A stretch of 64,000 bases of DNA, taken from NCBI GenBank assembly GCA_010015805.1, contig ML978137.1:310001-374000 (forward strand), read 5' to 3'. This stretch comes from Rhizodiscina lignyota. Its lineage: Eukaryota > Ascomycota > Dothideomycetes > Aulographales > Rhizodiscinaceae. The position numbers and the translations under genes are program-made. The stretch's first letter is position 1. Each line of letters starts with the position of its first letter. Under the pieces are notes generated by a model. The model searched no databases. It was not told the origin of the DNA and saw nothing but the letters and a program-made list of their open reading frames with translations. Below are positions 45,001-56,126 of this stretch, in pieces.

Positions 45001-48000
45001 GTCGCTTCTCACCTGGCAAGCGATCCTGGATTCTTCTGAAGTCCACTCAAACGTCGACGATTTGACCGTCTTGATCCAACAGCTTCAGATGGTTGCGGAC
45101 TTCTTGGCTGCGAAAGGAGAGGAGTATTTGCGACTAGCTACCCTTCGATTACTTGAGGGTGCGTTCAGCCTTCAGCATCAGAAAATGCCATGCATGTTCC
45201 AGCTCATACAAGCCCAATGCTGCTTATCATTACAGTATGTCCATCTTGGCTACTCTGGAAAGGCGCATTCGGTGCTTGCTAAAGCACGCGACATGATAGA
45301 GGCTCTCGATGTTACTCTAGCATCCGTAGAATCGCGTCTTGGATACTATTTGGCGTACAGTCAATACCTCCATGCCATCGGGGATGTGGACGAATGCAAA
45401 GATGCGCTAGAGACAGCGCAATTACTTGCCGAGTCAAGCCAGGGACAAGAAGCATTTGCAGTATTATCGAAATCTTCGTCGGGACGCATCCGATGCAGCC
45501 GCCTCCTTGCAGATGCAGCGTATGCAACTGGTATTTGTGCTCTGGAAATTGGAGACGTCGAGGCTGCTCTCTTGCGTACAAAACGTGCGGTGAAGCTGAA
45601 CCGTTCGGTCTGGGCATCGTTGGAAAACAAGCCCAAGCAGCGACCATTTTCGACTAGCTCCGCAACCGAAACAGACACAGCCAATAACTCTGACGGTGGT
45701 ATGCTGGCAGAAGGCATCGCTAAGTTGTCCATTGCAGCCGAGAATCATGTACTCCCAGTGCAGAGCATGACTCACGAAGCTCTAAATGGGCCAGCGTTTT
45801 GGTCTCTCGTTCCGAGTCTATGCCGTGCTGAGATGCAGATGTCTCAAATATATGCATGGCTTGGTATATGGCAAGAAGCGGTGTATCATGGTGAACAGGC
45901 GGAGAGAGTAGCAGAGGCTGTTGGATCAAGATCGTTACTGTTGGAGACCCGGTCGCGGCTAGCTGAGTACTGGTCCAGAAGCGGAAGAGTAGAGAAAGCT
46001 GAAGAGATTTTGGAGTCGGCTTTGGCACCTAGCTATGATCGGAGAAACGAACTAACTGCAGTTCATCTCCTTTGTGAAAGAGCACGAATATCTGGTTTAC
46101 AATGCGAAACCGACCAACAGAACCAGCTCCACAGCACGGCAATGTCGATCTTGAAATGGCTCATGTCAGCGAGCTTCGCATCGAATGTCGACAGGATCAC
46201 TTCGGATGAGCAAGAGCTAGAGCGAGGACTCTCTGGGTTAAATATAGGCCAACCTCGACGAAAGAAGACTCCAAAAGCGGGCGAGCCGAAGTCTCGATCA
46301 GCAAAGTCAATCGCCCAGAAAATGTCGCACTCCACAAAGGTACTCGAGGAGGCTCTATCGTTGGCTGAGGTTGTTCCGCTGGCCGTCCTCAAGAACCGCA
46401 TGCTCAGGCTTAGAGTAACGTCAACATTCTCCTTGGAAGAATCGTCGCCCGCTGGAACTCTCATCGAAGAATGTGTTAGTGTCGCCGAAGGAAAAGAGGA
46501 TATCGCGCAGAAGCAGCTGATGGAGTATCAAATGCTACTGAGAAAGTCAATGGCGGAGATGGCTACTGATTTGACGTTCAATGTTCTCCCAGAATCGACA
46601 ATATCGTTCCCAGCGCTCACCAAGCCTCGGCGGAGGCTGTCGCTGTCTATTAGTCACGGCCCCGATTCATCGTCCTTGGCGGCTGCAAAGGGCAAAGCCA
46701 AATCCCATACCCCGAAGAAGAAGGCCACACGTGCAAAAGTGGTGGGAGAGAATTTCGTCTCCACGCTACAGAACGCAAGAGACTGCCTGCTCCCAGTCAG
46801 AAGTGCGAGTCTTCAAACTTACTCTAATGCCACCGGGCGCGGAATCTCTCGTGCACTCGGTGAGAGTAGTCTTGTTCTCTCTGCCGCATGTGCCACAAAC
46901 GTCGGTACGAGGGAAGATGACCGTTCATCTATAGCCTTCTTTCTGGACCTCTCAACCATCCACGGCCTCTATTGCGAATATTCTATGATCCATGCAGAGA
47001 ACGCTGTGCAGACGAAAGGCGAAATGCTAAAATGGCCGAGACTCTCAGCTCCAGAAGTAGAAGTTGGACATTTACCAAATTTATCCTCTTTTCAGCACGA
47101 TTTCGTCGATATCCTTCCGCCATCCTGGACTGCGATCTCACTGACCCTAAATGATACACACGACGAACTCTTCATCACCAAGTATGAGGCTTCACAATCA
47201 CCGTTTGTGCTTCGGCTCCCTATGGCACGCCACAAATCCCGAGACATGGACGAAGATATCTTTGCATATGAGGACGGGAAGGCTGAACTCCGCGATATCA
47301 TCGAGCTAAGCAATTTTTCCACCCACAGTGGGAAAGACATGTCAGTCAAGGGTGCCAAGAGCAAGTGGTGGGCTGAACGAGAAGCGCTTAATGCGCGCCT
47401 TGGAGACCTCTTGCAGAACATTGAGAACATTTGGCTTGGTGGATTCAAAGGCATATTTGCGCAACAGCGCAGAGACTCAGATCTGCTTGCACGACTGCAG
47501 AAGAGCCTGCAGAAGATCCTCGAGAGGCACCTGCCAAGTCGACAGGGGAAGAAGCGCCAGATCTCGTCGACCTTCGACAGTCGGATCTTAGAACTGTTTA
47601 CTGGCCTAGGAGACCCAACTTTGGACGACCAACCTGGTCGAGATCTTGACGAAGAACTCATGGATCTCTTCTACTTCCTAGTGGATATTCTACAATTCAA
47701 TGGGGAGAAGAATGCTTACGATGAGATCGACTTCGACTCGCTCATAGTGGAGACTGCGGATGCACTAAGTGCGTATCATCAAGTGGCAAGCCATTCGAAG
47801 TTCGAAGCTGCCCCACACACGATTCTGATACTGGACAAAACACTTCATGCTTTCCCATGGGAGTCATTGCCATGCCTCGCAGGGCTTTCAGTCTCACGTC
47901 TTCCATCCATGGAGGCCTTGCGAGAGAGACTAGCAGCGATGCATAGTCAAATGGAAAGACGCCAAGCAATTCTCAAAGACTCCATCGATGCACAGCAAGC

Positions 48001-48787
48001 GCCTCCGGGATACTATGTTTCGATGAGCAGTGGGACTAGCATTCTGAATCCGTCCGGCGATCTCTCTGGTACTCAAAGCACGCTTGCACCACAGGTTGAC
48101 CAGCTTCCGACATCATGGACCAAGTATGTCGGCCCAGCCGCTGGTGCTTCTGTTGATGAAAAGAGAATGTCGACGGCTTTGTGCAGTTCCGAAGTGCTGC
48201 TTTACTTTGGCCATGGCAGTACCGCTCAGTATATCCGACCACGCAGTGTCCGCAAATTGTGCTCTGCCGCTGGGGCAGAGGACGATATCCCTCCAGCTTG
48301 TGCAACTGCTCTTCTGATGGGTTGTTCTTCCGCAGCCATCACAGAGAATGGCGAGTTTAGTCCTCACGGCATGGTGCTGGCATACTTGGCTGCAGGCGCA
48401 CCAGCTGTTGTCGGCTGTCTTTGGGACGTTACGGATCGTGATTGCGATCGATTCAGCGTGGAATGTGGTCGGAGATGGGGCCTCTGGCACGCCGCGGACG
48501 ATGAGGATGCTCGTAAAGATACTAAAAAGAAAGGCTACAAGAAGAGGGCTAAAGATGATGTCGAGAATGCGAGAGATGCGTCGACGCTTAGCCGCTCTGT
48601 GGGAGCTAAAACGCGCTTGGACCTAAGCGATGCTCTCGATGTGCGAGGCGAGTCGGTATCCGCCCCCAAGAGTGACACGAACCTCGCAGAGGCTGTTGCA
48701 GCAAGCAGAGACGCCTGCTACCTGAAATATCTGAATGGTGCTGCCATGGTTGTGTACGGCATTCCTGTATATCTCGATTCGCATTGA
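42044..48787 (+). CDS. ESP1: Separase (separin, ESP1/BimB)
   Basis: An uninterrupted frame of 2247 residues from the ATG at 42044. The C-terminal caspase-like protease domain is clear: ILILDKTLHAFPWESLPCL, then LLYFGHGSTAQYI with catalytic His at about residue 2057, and TALLMGCSSAAI with catalytic Cys at about 2094. GMVLAYLAAGAPAVVGCLWD and VTDRDCDRFSVECG follow. The N-terminal 1600 residues form the long helical-repeat region of the family, with Ser/Pro-rich basic stretches near residues 140-190. Separase cleaves the cohesin kleisin Scc1/Rad21 at anaphase onset and is held inactive by securin until APC/C action. Having no intron in 6.7 kb is notable beside the intron-rich neighbours. Slightly earlier non-ATG in-frame codons were ignored. 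Confidence 0.97.
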   Translation: MNISIRSQNVDAVRAACSSTTCTAATVSTLQQLLQGHPTSRTIATSDDKENGKVKGPGITGKDNAVARKAPSTGKASARTKTKAATVTVAAIKEEGITDINLSQREKFALATEVFNSTLKTISDTLKAPPKPPPPQPREHERTSSPSPDHRKRRSPLTRTSSTTLHQHVLQTITNSPSRRGAPLSRRSSSILSKDGKVGPSANIVAAAECARLALVCLRGSEPSGGKLTSQLQLEQGALALIGKMLAHGLDDMAAKEMRIVKSRLRMCANGSSSQTQDSPIGQKVSRKANAPKAGVMDSREEKDKFSLSSLLQVGRIQTDSPALSLIITYLFHVLKLLSNQRRPASIEAALEHFECSDSQSLSHLLMAQLKKTKDSGKTAKQFENLARTLLSLCPSVSSTADAAAINAKTHPSPETIWRLQLQAFEARVSWWGFTKHTADVEKELWGPLAKCAAAFVRRSTSEPEKQYQRIFRGLENLKRNLKDNGAVKDSEYSPGILRVLSTAADHAGNLRDAKRWTLELRAHLIKTKMNNAHIAACDVKLTALEVEMNNSKAEAGDMELALSTAVEKLHGNLEGTAADQDLLLSETMSLRKALTRWLLRQSSENTTNLEALRSPFESCCKAIAALCHFIARYTGAAPREQDDAVLLLRFGEKCVLAKRVIKSLLDSLSLYAKGLTHQLTVNWSTLDQALCDCSRVIRELNMHDDNTLALQQPHDDGQSLVVKVSSIYWNWYVQQRRTSAKASEDSLHALRRSIDILRDGNERVRSAGGFVTKLERLGGELSSLADYKRSAHVYYEAAQALINNNVLKSIAESSEGMPIMDAWEGSPDGAMLERILKLLQHTSTRAGDESTGLSKLVAADERATKEKGVLLEWVLLSIANGKLQSINASHILGQLAVDILDVYRPDIHPLRHRRVVALLLHLSVYLGNDDSIREVVHRALPSLAEDIQDLAQDAGLAQYKQHYLATLRVAKAFVCPSPSIPTVKTSLLTWQAILDSSEVHSNVDDLTVLIQQLQMVADFLAAKGEEYLRLATLRLLEGAFSLQHQKMPCMFQLIQAQCCLSLQYVHLGYSGKAHSVLAKARDMIEALDVTLASVESRLGYYLAYSQYLHAIGDVDECKDALETAQLLAESSQGQEAFAVLSKSSSGRIRCSRLLADAAYATGICALEIGDVEAALLRTKRAVKLNRSVWASLENKPKQRPFSTSSATETDTANNSDGGMLAEGIAKLSIAAENHVLPVQSMTHEALNGPAFWSLVPSLCRAEMQMSQIYAWLGIWQEAVYHGEQAERVAEAVGSRSLLLETRSRLAEYWSRSGRVEKAEEILESALAPSYDRRNELTAVHLLCERARISGLQCETDQQNQLHSTAMSILKWLMSASFASNVDRITSDEQELERGLSGLNIGQPRRKKTPKAGEPKSRSAKSIAQKMSHSTKVLEEALSLAEVVPLAVLKNRMLRLRVTSTFSLEESSPAGTLIEECVSVAEGKEDIAQKQLMEYQMLLRKSMAEMATDLTFNVLPESTISFPALTKPRRRLSLSISHGPDSSSLAAAKGKAKSHTPKKKATRAKVVGENFVSTLQNARDCLLPVRSASLQTYSNATGRGISRALGESSLVLSAACATNVGTREDDRSSIAFFLDLSTIHGLYCEYSMIHAENAVQTKGEMLKWPRLSAPEVEVGHLPNLSSFQHDFVDILPPSWTAISLTLNDTHDELFITKYEASQSPFVLRLPMARHKSRDMDEDIFAYEDGKAELRDIIELSNFSTHSGKDMSVKGAKSKWWAEREALNARLGDLLQNIENIWLGGFKGIFAQQRRDSDLLARLQKSLQKILERHLPSRQGKKRQISSTFDSRILELFTGLGDPTLDDQPGRDLDEELMDLFYFLVDILQFNGEKNAYDEIDFDSLIVETADALSAYHQVASHSKFEAAPHTILILDKTLHAFPWESLPCLAGLSVSRLPSMEALRERLAAMHSQMERRQAILKDSIDAQQAPPGYYVSMSSGTSILNPSGDLSGTQSTLAPQVDQLPTSWTKYVGPAAGASVDEKRMSTALCSSEVLLYFGHGSTAQYIRPRSVRKLCSAAGAEDDIPPACATALLMGCSSAAITENGEFSPHGMVLAYLAAGAPAVVGCLWDVTDRDCDRFSVECGRRWGLWHAADDEDARKDTKKKGYKKRAKDDVENARDASTLSRSVGAKTRLDLSDALDVRGESVSAPKSDTNLAEAVAASRDACYLKYLNGAAMVVYGIPVYLDSH

Positions 48788-48798
48788 ATGGCTTTGGT

Positions 48799-48820
48799 AC
48801 GGCGTTGGAACGGCGTTGGA
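48799..48820 (+). repeat. 11-bp direct tandem duplication
   Basis: Two identical ACGGCGTTGGA units begin 12 bases past the separase stop codon. Confidence 0.85.
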
Positions 48821-49004
48821 ACGGGCGAGCTCAAGATACCCCAGAAGCTACGTATTGTTATCTGTGATTAGCATTGACGATACAATTTTTGACATATTCA
48901 ACACATGAGATTTATGACACTGCTACCATACATATCCAGATCTGGCCTCTGTTGCAATTTCTTGTATCGAAATCCAGCGCCAGGAGAAGGTAACTTTTGT
49001 TCGT

Positions 49005-49030
49005 AGCAATTTGGCATAGCAATTTGGTAT
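49005..49030 (+). repeat. 13-bp direct tandem duplication
   Basis: AGCAATTTGGCAT is followed directly by AGCAATTTGGTAT, one mismatch. Confidence 0.85.
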
Positions 49031-49761
49031 TCACTACCCATTTACTCAAAGCGAGCCGATCCTGCGAACCACGCTTCCTTATTGGTGCTATGTAATTACC
49101 TCACTATTGTGCTATGTCGCTGCTTGCTCACTCGCTCAGCCTTCCCAAGCTTAGGTTAATTGGTTGGTTGGCGAGTACAGTGGAAGCTAGCCTAATATAG
49201 CTTAGCGTAGTTCCAATTTAAGCTTCGCACTAAACCTTCTCCAGACCACGATTTGATCCTGAGGGCTGAGACCAAGGATTCTTTCCACTACCACAGCTGT
49301 TTCAAGGCCTGCAACGATGCGGCACTGCCATGTACAACCAGTGCAAACCTACGGCACAGCAGCGAGCGCCTGCAGTGGGGTCGATGTGAGTGGCTCGGAA
49401 CGGCCTTAAACTCAGCGATATTTCACCGCTATGTACTGGGGGCCGCTGGGAGGCTGCATGTAAGTGAGGCTGTAGCCAATCAAAATGGTAGTCCTGCGGA
49501 CGTCCTTCTCATTTTCTTGCTTTCGACTCCTTCGAGGCTATGACTGTGATCGCCTTGCACTACACTCACCGGCGACGATGCTTGCGCCTTGCTGCCTCCC
49601 AATGATGGGTCCCCGCTGTGGAAGGAAGAAGGATATCTACCAGGCAGTCCTCCGTGGCACAGTTCATTCCCATCTCAACTCTTTCCCTCTGAAGTGTCTT
49701 GTTTTCATTGCACGCCTCCAACAAAAATACTCAATAAGATATTATCTCAAAGGTTGCCAAG

Positions 49762-50352
49762 ATGCAGATTGTCGCACCTATTCTCCGTTTCGTCCAGGTA
49801 AGAAGCCGAGCCCATTTGAATACCTGCTCTCTCTAATGCTGATATATACAGATTGTGTTTGCGGCCGTCGTTCTCGGTCTGTCTGTCTCTCTTGCCAAGG
49901 GGCAGGCACCAGGCTTCAGCGTCCCGGCCACAACTGCCTACAGCTCCTTCACAGGCGGATTCGGCATGGTCGTTGCACTTATCGGTCTTATATCAATTTT
50001 CGTCGAGTTCCTCCAGGGCATCGTCATGCTGGTCCTTGATGCGCTTGCCAGTCTGATTTTCCTTGCGGGTGGTATTGCGGTCGCTATCGGACTCCGAGGC
50101 GTGTCATGCGGCAATGTAGATGAAATGTTCAAGAACAGCCTTCTCAACGGCGGATGCACGAAGGCCCACGGCGAAACAGAATGCTACTACGGCCAAATCC
50201 CCGTCGACCGAACCGACCAGCTCACCGGCCGCTGCCGAAAGGACGAGGCAGACTCAGCTTTCATGTTCCTCGGCTTTATCATCTGCGCTGGCCTTGTTGC
50301 TCACACATTCTGGTTTGGAGGACGCATTGCGGGACGCAAGAGTATGGTTTAA
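49762..50352 (+). CDS. MARVEL-domain membrane protein, NCE102-like
   Basis: A 12-codon first exon (49762-49797) and a second exon (49852-50352) are joined over a 54-nt intron with a GTAAGA donor and ATACAG acceptor; 178 residues. Four hydrophobic spans can be drawn: the N-terminal IVFAAVVLGLSVSLAK, FGMVVALIGLISIFVEFL, ALASLIFLAGGIAVAIGL, and FMFLGFIICAGLVAHTFWF. The loop between spans 3 and 4 has Cys residues and the CGNVDEMFKNS segment. This is the pattern of MARVEL proteins such as yeast Nce102/Fhn1, which organise eisosome plasma-membrane domains and respond to sphingolipid. Assignment to that branch is by topology and general resemblance, not by a diagnostic motif. Confidence 0.85.
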
Positions 50353-50930
50353 GCAAAGACCGATTGAGGAGAGTGACCAATGATACCCGTGATAGTGGAT
50401 GTTCACATTGTGGCTTAATTAACGAGCCTTGAGGCACCTAGCATGATTGTTACTGAGACTGTGTCTGAGCAAAAGCTATGTCGTACGCAGGCGCTGGTGA
50501 TATGACAAATGATTCTTCTGTACACGTAATATGATTGATGCCGAATTTCAATTGAACAATATCTTCCTTCTCCATTGCTGCCAGAGGTTGCATCCGACAA
50601 GCCACCCATTGAGCGTCGACCTTTTTTTTAGGGGGATATCACACGGCATGCAATGAAAAGGTATTCTGTGCTTTCCGTGAAATTACAGTCCGAAAAGACA
50701 CTTGTCCTAAATCAGCGAGCATTTCTCTGGACTCCACCAATGATAGAGTTGAAGTATATTTATCCGGCATATTAACCGGTCGAAAAAAAAGTGAAGCTTT
50801 TCATACGTCACGCCCCGCCCCGCCATATCCCGACCAAGCTATCAATTCGGCCAGCGTAAAATCATGTTGACAACTCCGGCTTCCCCCTGCGCTATAGTTG
50901 CTCCTGAGAAGCTGGTTCTTGCGATCGACA
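50353..50930. other. Spacer upstream of xylulokinase
   Basis: 3' flank of the MARVEL gene and promoter of xylulokinase. A run of eight Ts lies at 50622-50629. No gene recognised. Confidence 0.5.
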
Positions 50931-52772
50931 ATGGCTAATCCTCTTTATATGGGCTTTGACCTGAGCACGCAGCAATTGAAAGGTACACGGCTCCCCCTCC
51001 CTCCAGCAGCGACAAGCTAACAAATTTGATCAGGCATTGTAGTCGATTCGAAGCTTGTCCTAATCCACGAAGCAAAAGTTGATTTCGATGCGGATTTATC
51101 GCATTATGGCATTGAGAAAGGCGTCCTCACGAACCCGGCTGAAGGAGAGATTTTCGCTCCCATCGCGATGTGGCTAGAAGCGCTAGATCTCGTCCTTCAG
51201 CGATTGCAACAGCAAGGCTTGAAGTTCGAGGAGATACAAGGAGTGAGCGGCGCGGGTATGCAGCATGGCACAGTGTTTTGGAGTGGTGAGGCGGAGACAC
51301 TGATGGCGAAGCTGGACTCGGAGCGGCCGCTGAAGGAACAGCTTAAGAATGCCTTTAGCCATGAGTTCAGTCCGAATTGGCAGGATTCAAGTACGCAAAC
51401 ACAGTGCGAAGAGTTTGATGCCTTCCTCGGAAGTCCAGAGAAGCTTGCAGACATTACAGGCAGCAAAGCACATCACGTAAGTTGTGCCAGAAGTAGACAA
51501 TTTATTTACGAGGGAGAGAAGCTAATTGATATCAAGCGCTTCAGTGGTCCTCAGATTCTCCGTTTTCGAACTAAATACCCTGATGCTTATCAAAAGACAG
51601 CCCGCATCTCCCTCGTGTCGTCATTTCTAGCATCTGTATTTCTGGGGAAGATCGCACCATTCGACATTGGTGATGTCTGTGGCATGAACCTTTGGGACAT
51701 CCATGCTGGTACCTGGAACAAGGAGCTCGTCTCGCTTGCTGCTGGTGGCCTTGATGGTGTCGCCGCCCTTGAAGCAAAGCTGGGCACTGTGCCCGAGGAC
51801 GGAGGCGGCGCTGTCGGTCATGTCTCTCAGTATTTCGCCTCTCGATATGGATTTCCCTCATCTTGCTCCGTCATTCCATTTACTGGAGATAATCCTGCGA
51901 CAATCCTCGCGCTTCCTCTTCGCGCGTCAGATGCTATGGTCTCTCTCGGAACCTCAACCACCTTCTTAATGAGCACACCTCAGTACAAGCCGGATCCATC
52001 TTATCATTTTATGAATCACCCGGCAACAGCAGGTCTGTACATGTTCATGCTCTGCTACAAGAACGGTGGTCTGGCACGTGAACAGATCCGCGATGCCTTG
52101 AACGGTGATCAGAATGATCGCACGTGGGACAAGTTCAACGAGACAGCAATGTCGACACCTCCAATGGGAGTGGAGGGCTCAGAGAGCATGAAGATGGGAC
52201 TATATTTCCCACGGCCTGAGATTGTACCGAACGTCACTGCGGGCACGTGGCGATATACATACACGCCAGCTACGAACGCTCTTTCCGAGATCAGTAAGGA
52301 TTCTCCAGATTGGTCATATCCGTCTGCAGATGCTCGTGCTATTGTGGAGTCACAAATGTTATCCTTACGGCTGCGCAGTCAGAAGCTCGTATCACCTCAG
52401 AAGGGTCCCGATGGCAAAGATCTACCCCCACAACCCCGGAGAATCTACCTAGTTGGAGGCGGTAGTCTCAATCCCGCCATCGCTAAAATATGTGGCGAAG
52501 TCCTTGGCAGCGCGGATGGCGTCTACAGATTGGATATTGGCGGCAATGCGTGTGCTCTTGGCGCGGCATACAAGGCGGTTTGGGGGTGCGAGCGCGCCAA
52601 AGGCGAGACATTCGAGGAGCTGATAGGCAAGAGGTGGCACGAGGAGGGGTTTGTGCTGCGTGTGGCAGATGGATACAAGGAGGGTGTGTGGGAGAAGTAC
52701 GGTGAGGCGCTGAAGGGGTTCGATGAGATGGAGAAGAGTGTCTTGGCCATCGCAGGAGAGGGCAGGAAGTGA
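50931..52772 (+). CDS. XKS1: Xylulokinase (FGGY carbohydrate kinase)
   Basis: Three exons: 50931-50982, 51034-51476 and 51537-52772; introns of 51 and 60 nt; 576 residues. [16 protein letters not shown] is the N-terminal ATP-binding phosphate-1 motif. [12 protein letters not shown] carries the substrate-binding region, and [20 protein letters not shown] is restored across the second junction. [24 protein letters not shown] with [11 protein letters not shown] (phosphate-2), and [20 protein letters not shown] (adenosine motif) follow. It phosphorylates D-xylulose to xylulose 5-phosphate, feeding the pentose phosphate pathway, in the cytosol. The second intron is a multiple of three with no in-frame stop, so its retention would insert 20 residues; the GTAAGT donor, GCTAATTG branch and sequence fit argue that it is normally removed. 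Confidence 0.96.
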
Positions 52773-54937
52773 CGCTGCAGGAGAGCCCAACGAAGCGAGA
52801 CGTGGTTCTTTGCGATGAGCATTATTCCTGGCAAAGATGCCTGAAGTGTATTGGTGATACGCAGCTGCGTTTATCGCGGCACATCGCGCTAATTTAAACG
52901 TCCGCACAGCTTTGCGCATTTGTTGCTTTCAGACGAGACCATGTTCACCTTGCGAAACCCTTATTTCTGCGTAACCAATGGCTGCCCATATCGAGCCGCA
53001 GGTGCCGACGAGTCTTCCCGCGGCACAATGCGACTTTATCTTGCGGCCGACGCACGCCTGCCTCCCGCGATGAAAGTTGAGCCACTCGCCACCCGCCCTC
53101 CCTTCAATTGTGCTGCATTCAGCAAATGCCTCTCGAGCGAGATCTTCGTGGAGATGATCTGCATCCCATCTGGCATCTGCACTCCCTGGCGTGGTTCTGC
53201 AAATGGCTGCGGAGCCCATCCGGACACGCGGAAGCCCCATACGAATCATCAAGCAGGAGACCTGTCACATCTGCACGAACTGCAGCGGCAGCGCAGGTCA
53301 ACAGTCCAAAGAACTATCCAGTGAGCTTTTTCAGTGGTTTCATGCCTCCCACCTGCGCATGAAGCACGTTCTTCGCATGGGTCGTTGCTATCAATAGATT
53401 TCCGTCATGAACCTCCTGGAAAGTCATACGATATATCTTCTGAGAAGAGATGGACGACAGACAATGCTGTCAATTTAAAGTTTCGTGCTCCTTGAGCGGG
53501 AGATATCGATCTGGCGACACGGCATTCAAATGACCTGATTTCCGGGGTTGAGCAGCGTCTCCCCGAGACAAGCAGCAAACAACCACAAGCAGCTGCAGGA
53601 TGCCGTCTACAGCCGACCGACCTCCCACGATCTTGCGCACGTCTGTCACCCATCCGCAATATGCATTGCGCCCGAGCTGTCAACTCCCAAAGGAGAATTC
53701 CATTTCCAATGATCCGGTCGTCCACGTTTCCAAGGCGATCCATCCATGATCCCAGATTGCAACCCTGCGCCTGCCGTCTGTGCGGATCTTAAACCCTCAA
53801 TCAAATATACGCACAGTCGGAGTTCTCAAAGCTTCCCCCAGAGTGGATAGACTTTAAGCCTCACGGGGCACACTCAACAGACAGCCATTCACACACTCGG
53901 ATCCAGCCATCTCTTCCCTCATCAATCACAAAAGAAGGCCCCCCAGCCGTGACTGAACTTAATTGAGCGGGACTATTTCAGGGCAGTCTTCACAGTAGAT
54001 CTGCTATCAGACTAACGTTTGCCTCGCTTGACCACCATGAGAGATTCCAACGCTGTGTTAAGCCCGGGTGTCAAAGGTTCCAACAAAACAGGGGGGGATA
54101 TTTTGTCGGTAAAGGCCTCTTGCAAGACAGTGACTTCCCTGTCTGCGTAACAACGGGTTGTCGGGTTGACTTACGCGTTCCAATGCCTTGGGTGGCCTGA
54201 TGTCAGTCTTTACCAAAGTAATAGTGTCACTGCGCTGCTAGCCTGGAACTCTCCGAGTCTTCATGAGGCTCAAAATATTGGAAAAGGGTGCAAGAAATTC
54301 CTTTATTTGGCTGCTGGCTTCGCGAATGGGAACTCTTTCCACTTCCCCGTCCGAATGTTTTGACGTGGTTGTCTAATGGCCACAGCTTCTGATGACGGAG
54401 TCTTGCCGTGCATGTGTCGTTATGCAGGACCGAAATCTGTGCGATCCATCCAATCGGAACCAGAAATCGATTTGGGTTCTCGTACAGCTTTGGGGCCATC
54501 TATCGATCTCATAGTCGTTATTACCGGTACAGCGAACGATGCATTCAGTGGAGACTAAAGCACTCGTACAGCACTGGTTGCGTGTGGCTTATCGTCTAGC
54601 TGAGACCATCACTAGGATTTGCCCCTGTTCATAGCAAGGATCTCTTCAACACCATAAAGACGAAGTGGCAGACTTGTTGAGGCTCTCGTCCCTTCTCAAA
54701 ATCTGAGAATGCGAACGCAACAGGACCGAATTTACTTGAGCTTTGCTTTAGTTCAGTGCAATGGCATTGACGATATAGTAAGTAAAAGAAACCACTTTTA
54801 TCAGATAACAGACCCGCAGTGCTCGATTCCTTCCTCCTTTCGACATTTTACTATCTGCCTCTGCCGAAGCACTCAAGGAAATGAAACTCTGAAGGGAGCA
54901 GCTACCATTCTTGTAAACGAACAGAAGTCTACCTAAC
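52773..54937. other. 2.2-kb convergent spacer
   Basis: Between the ends of xylulokinase and the RRM gene. Open frames at 52920-53324 (+), 52929-53252 (-) and 53405-53743 (-) overlap or lack domains and introns; none is convincing. No RNA gene or element end seen. Confidence 0.5.
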
Positions 54938-56126
54938 TCACTGGTTACTACCATTCGCAATAACCACCGTAGGACCTTGAGCCTCTCCTCGGATAGTAGT
55001 TGCCTCACGATCGAACCTCACTTTCAGTCTCTTGCCTCCAACCTCGCGTCCATTCAAATGCCGAATAACTCTCCTCGCCTGTTCCACGTTGTCAAACGAT
55101 GCTGTGGCCGTCCCCTTTGGTCTTCCCGATCTATGGACCTGAAGTTCACACCTTTTCGGCTTTTCAATCTTTTTGATGATGCCTTTAAGTTCTCTTTCCG
55201 TCATGTTCCATGGCAACTCGGAAATGAAAACTCCAAGGGATTCTGTTAAGACCGTACCTGACGAAGTGTTTACTGGAAGATTGGTCGAAGAGGACATGCT
55301 ATAGCTCGGCTGTTGTGCAGCCGTAGCAAAAGCCAACTGGTGTTGGTAAGACTGGGAAACCTGAACGGGAACCACAGGAACCAAGGTCGGTTGTGTAGCT
55401 TGGGTCCAATCGTAGCTCGCCACCGGCACCGTTGCATAGGTGTAAGTAGTGATATTAGCGGTGTATGCTGGGATACTAGTCGGCTGCTGGATGTATGATG
55501 CCGCTGGTGCTGTCACTGTGGTCTGAGATGTGGGCATCTGGCTCGTTAGGCCAGCGTAAGTAGTGGCATAGTTGACCGCAACTTGTGGCGACACTGACGC
55601 ATAACTAGGATAGACAGTTTGCTCTCTGCCTGCGGCAGGTTGGCTGACATTGAATTGCCAATTGGCTTCGAGCAACCGCGCCTTCCCTCCCACCGAATGC
55701 GAAGTTTGTAGCAACGCTACTTGAAGAGGCTGTCCCCGCATGAGCGCCAGGCCGGTTTGCGTCAGACGCCCTATAAGTCAGATCAGCAAAGTCCTGGTCA
55801 GTTGCCACTACCGTGGTAATAGGTGATCCCAGTCATACTTACGGTACACCAACTCAGCGTCCTCTCTTGAACTGAACTCTGCGTTAGGGAAAGGCTTGGA
55901 GTCCCAGCTGTCCACTTTGAACTTCGGTTCAGGGCCTTTACTGGGAAAGAAGGTCCTAATCTCGTCCTTCAATTGCTGCCAGCCATAATTGGCAGAAAGC
56001 TATGAGTGTGACTATTAGATACCTGAACAACACCCTTCAACAGCAACTCACGTTCTGCATGGTAATTACAAACTTCCAATCATCTCCTGAATTGGATGAT
56101 CGCGATGACCTCGAATTGGATGGCAT
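54938..56126 (-). CDS. RNA-binding protein with RRM
   Basis: Three exons: 56052-56126, 55843-55999 and 54938-55770; introns of 52 and 72 nt; 354 residues. The C-terminal RRM is clear: LGVFISELPWNMTERELKGI is RNP2 and helix 1, RPKGTATASFDNVEQARRVI holds RNP1 (GTATASF) and helix 2, and GGKRLKVRFDREA is the last strand. The first about 110 residues (DWKFVITMQNLSANYGWQQL, LKDEIRTFFPSK, EDAELVYRRLTQ, RGQPLQVALL) read as a degenerate first RRM. A Tyr/Thr/Gln/Ala-rich low-complexity linker of about 140 residues lies between. The layout suggests an mRNA-binding protein able to join condensates. I do not recognise the specific gene; a role in transcript fate is inferred. Confidence 0.88.

Larger units (their letters stand above)
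48788..49761. other. Spacer between separase and MARVEL gene
   Basis: It holds small tandem duplications (48799-48820, two 11-bp units; 49005-49030, two 13-bp units with one difference) and AT-rich sequence. No gene is recognised; short open frames near 49.25-49.8 kb overlap the next gene's leader. Confidence 0.5.

Noticed and set aside
52920-53743. Open frames on both strands after xylulokinase
   Set aside because: They overlap antisense to each other and show no motif; Cys/His residues in the plus frame do not form a zinc site.
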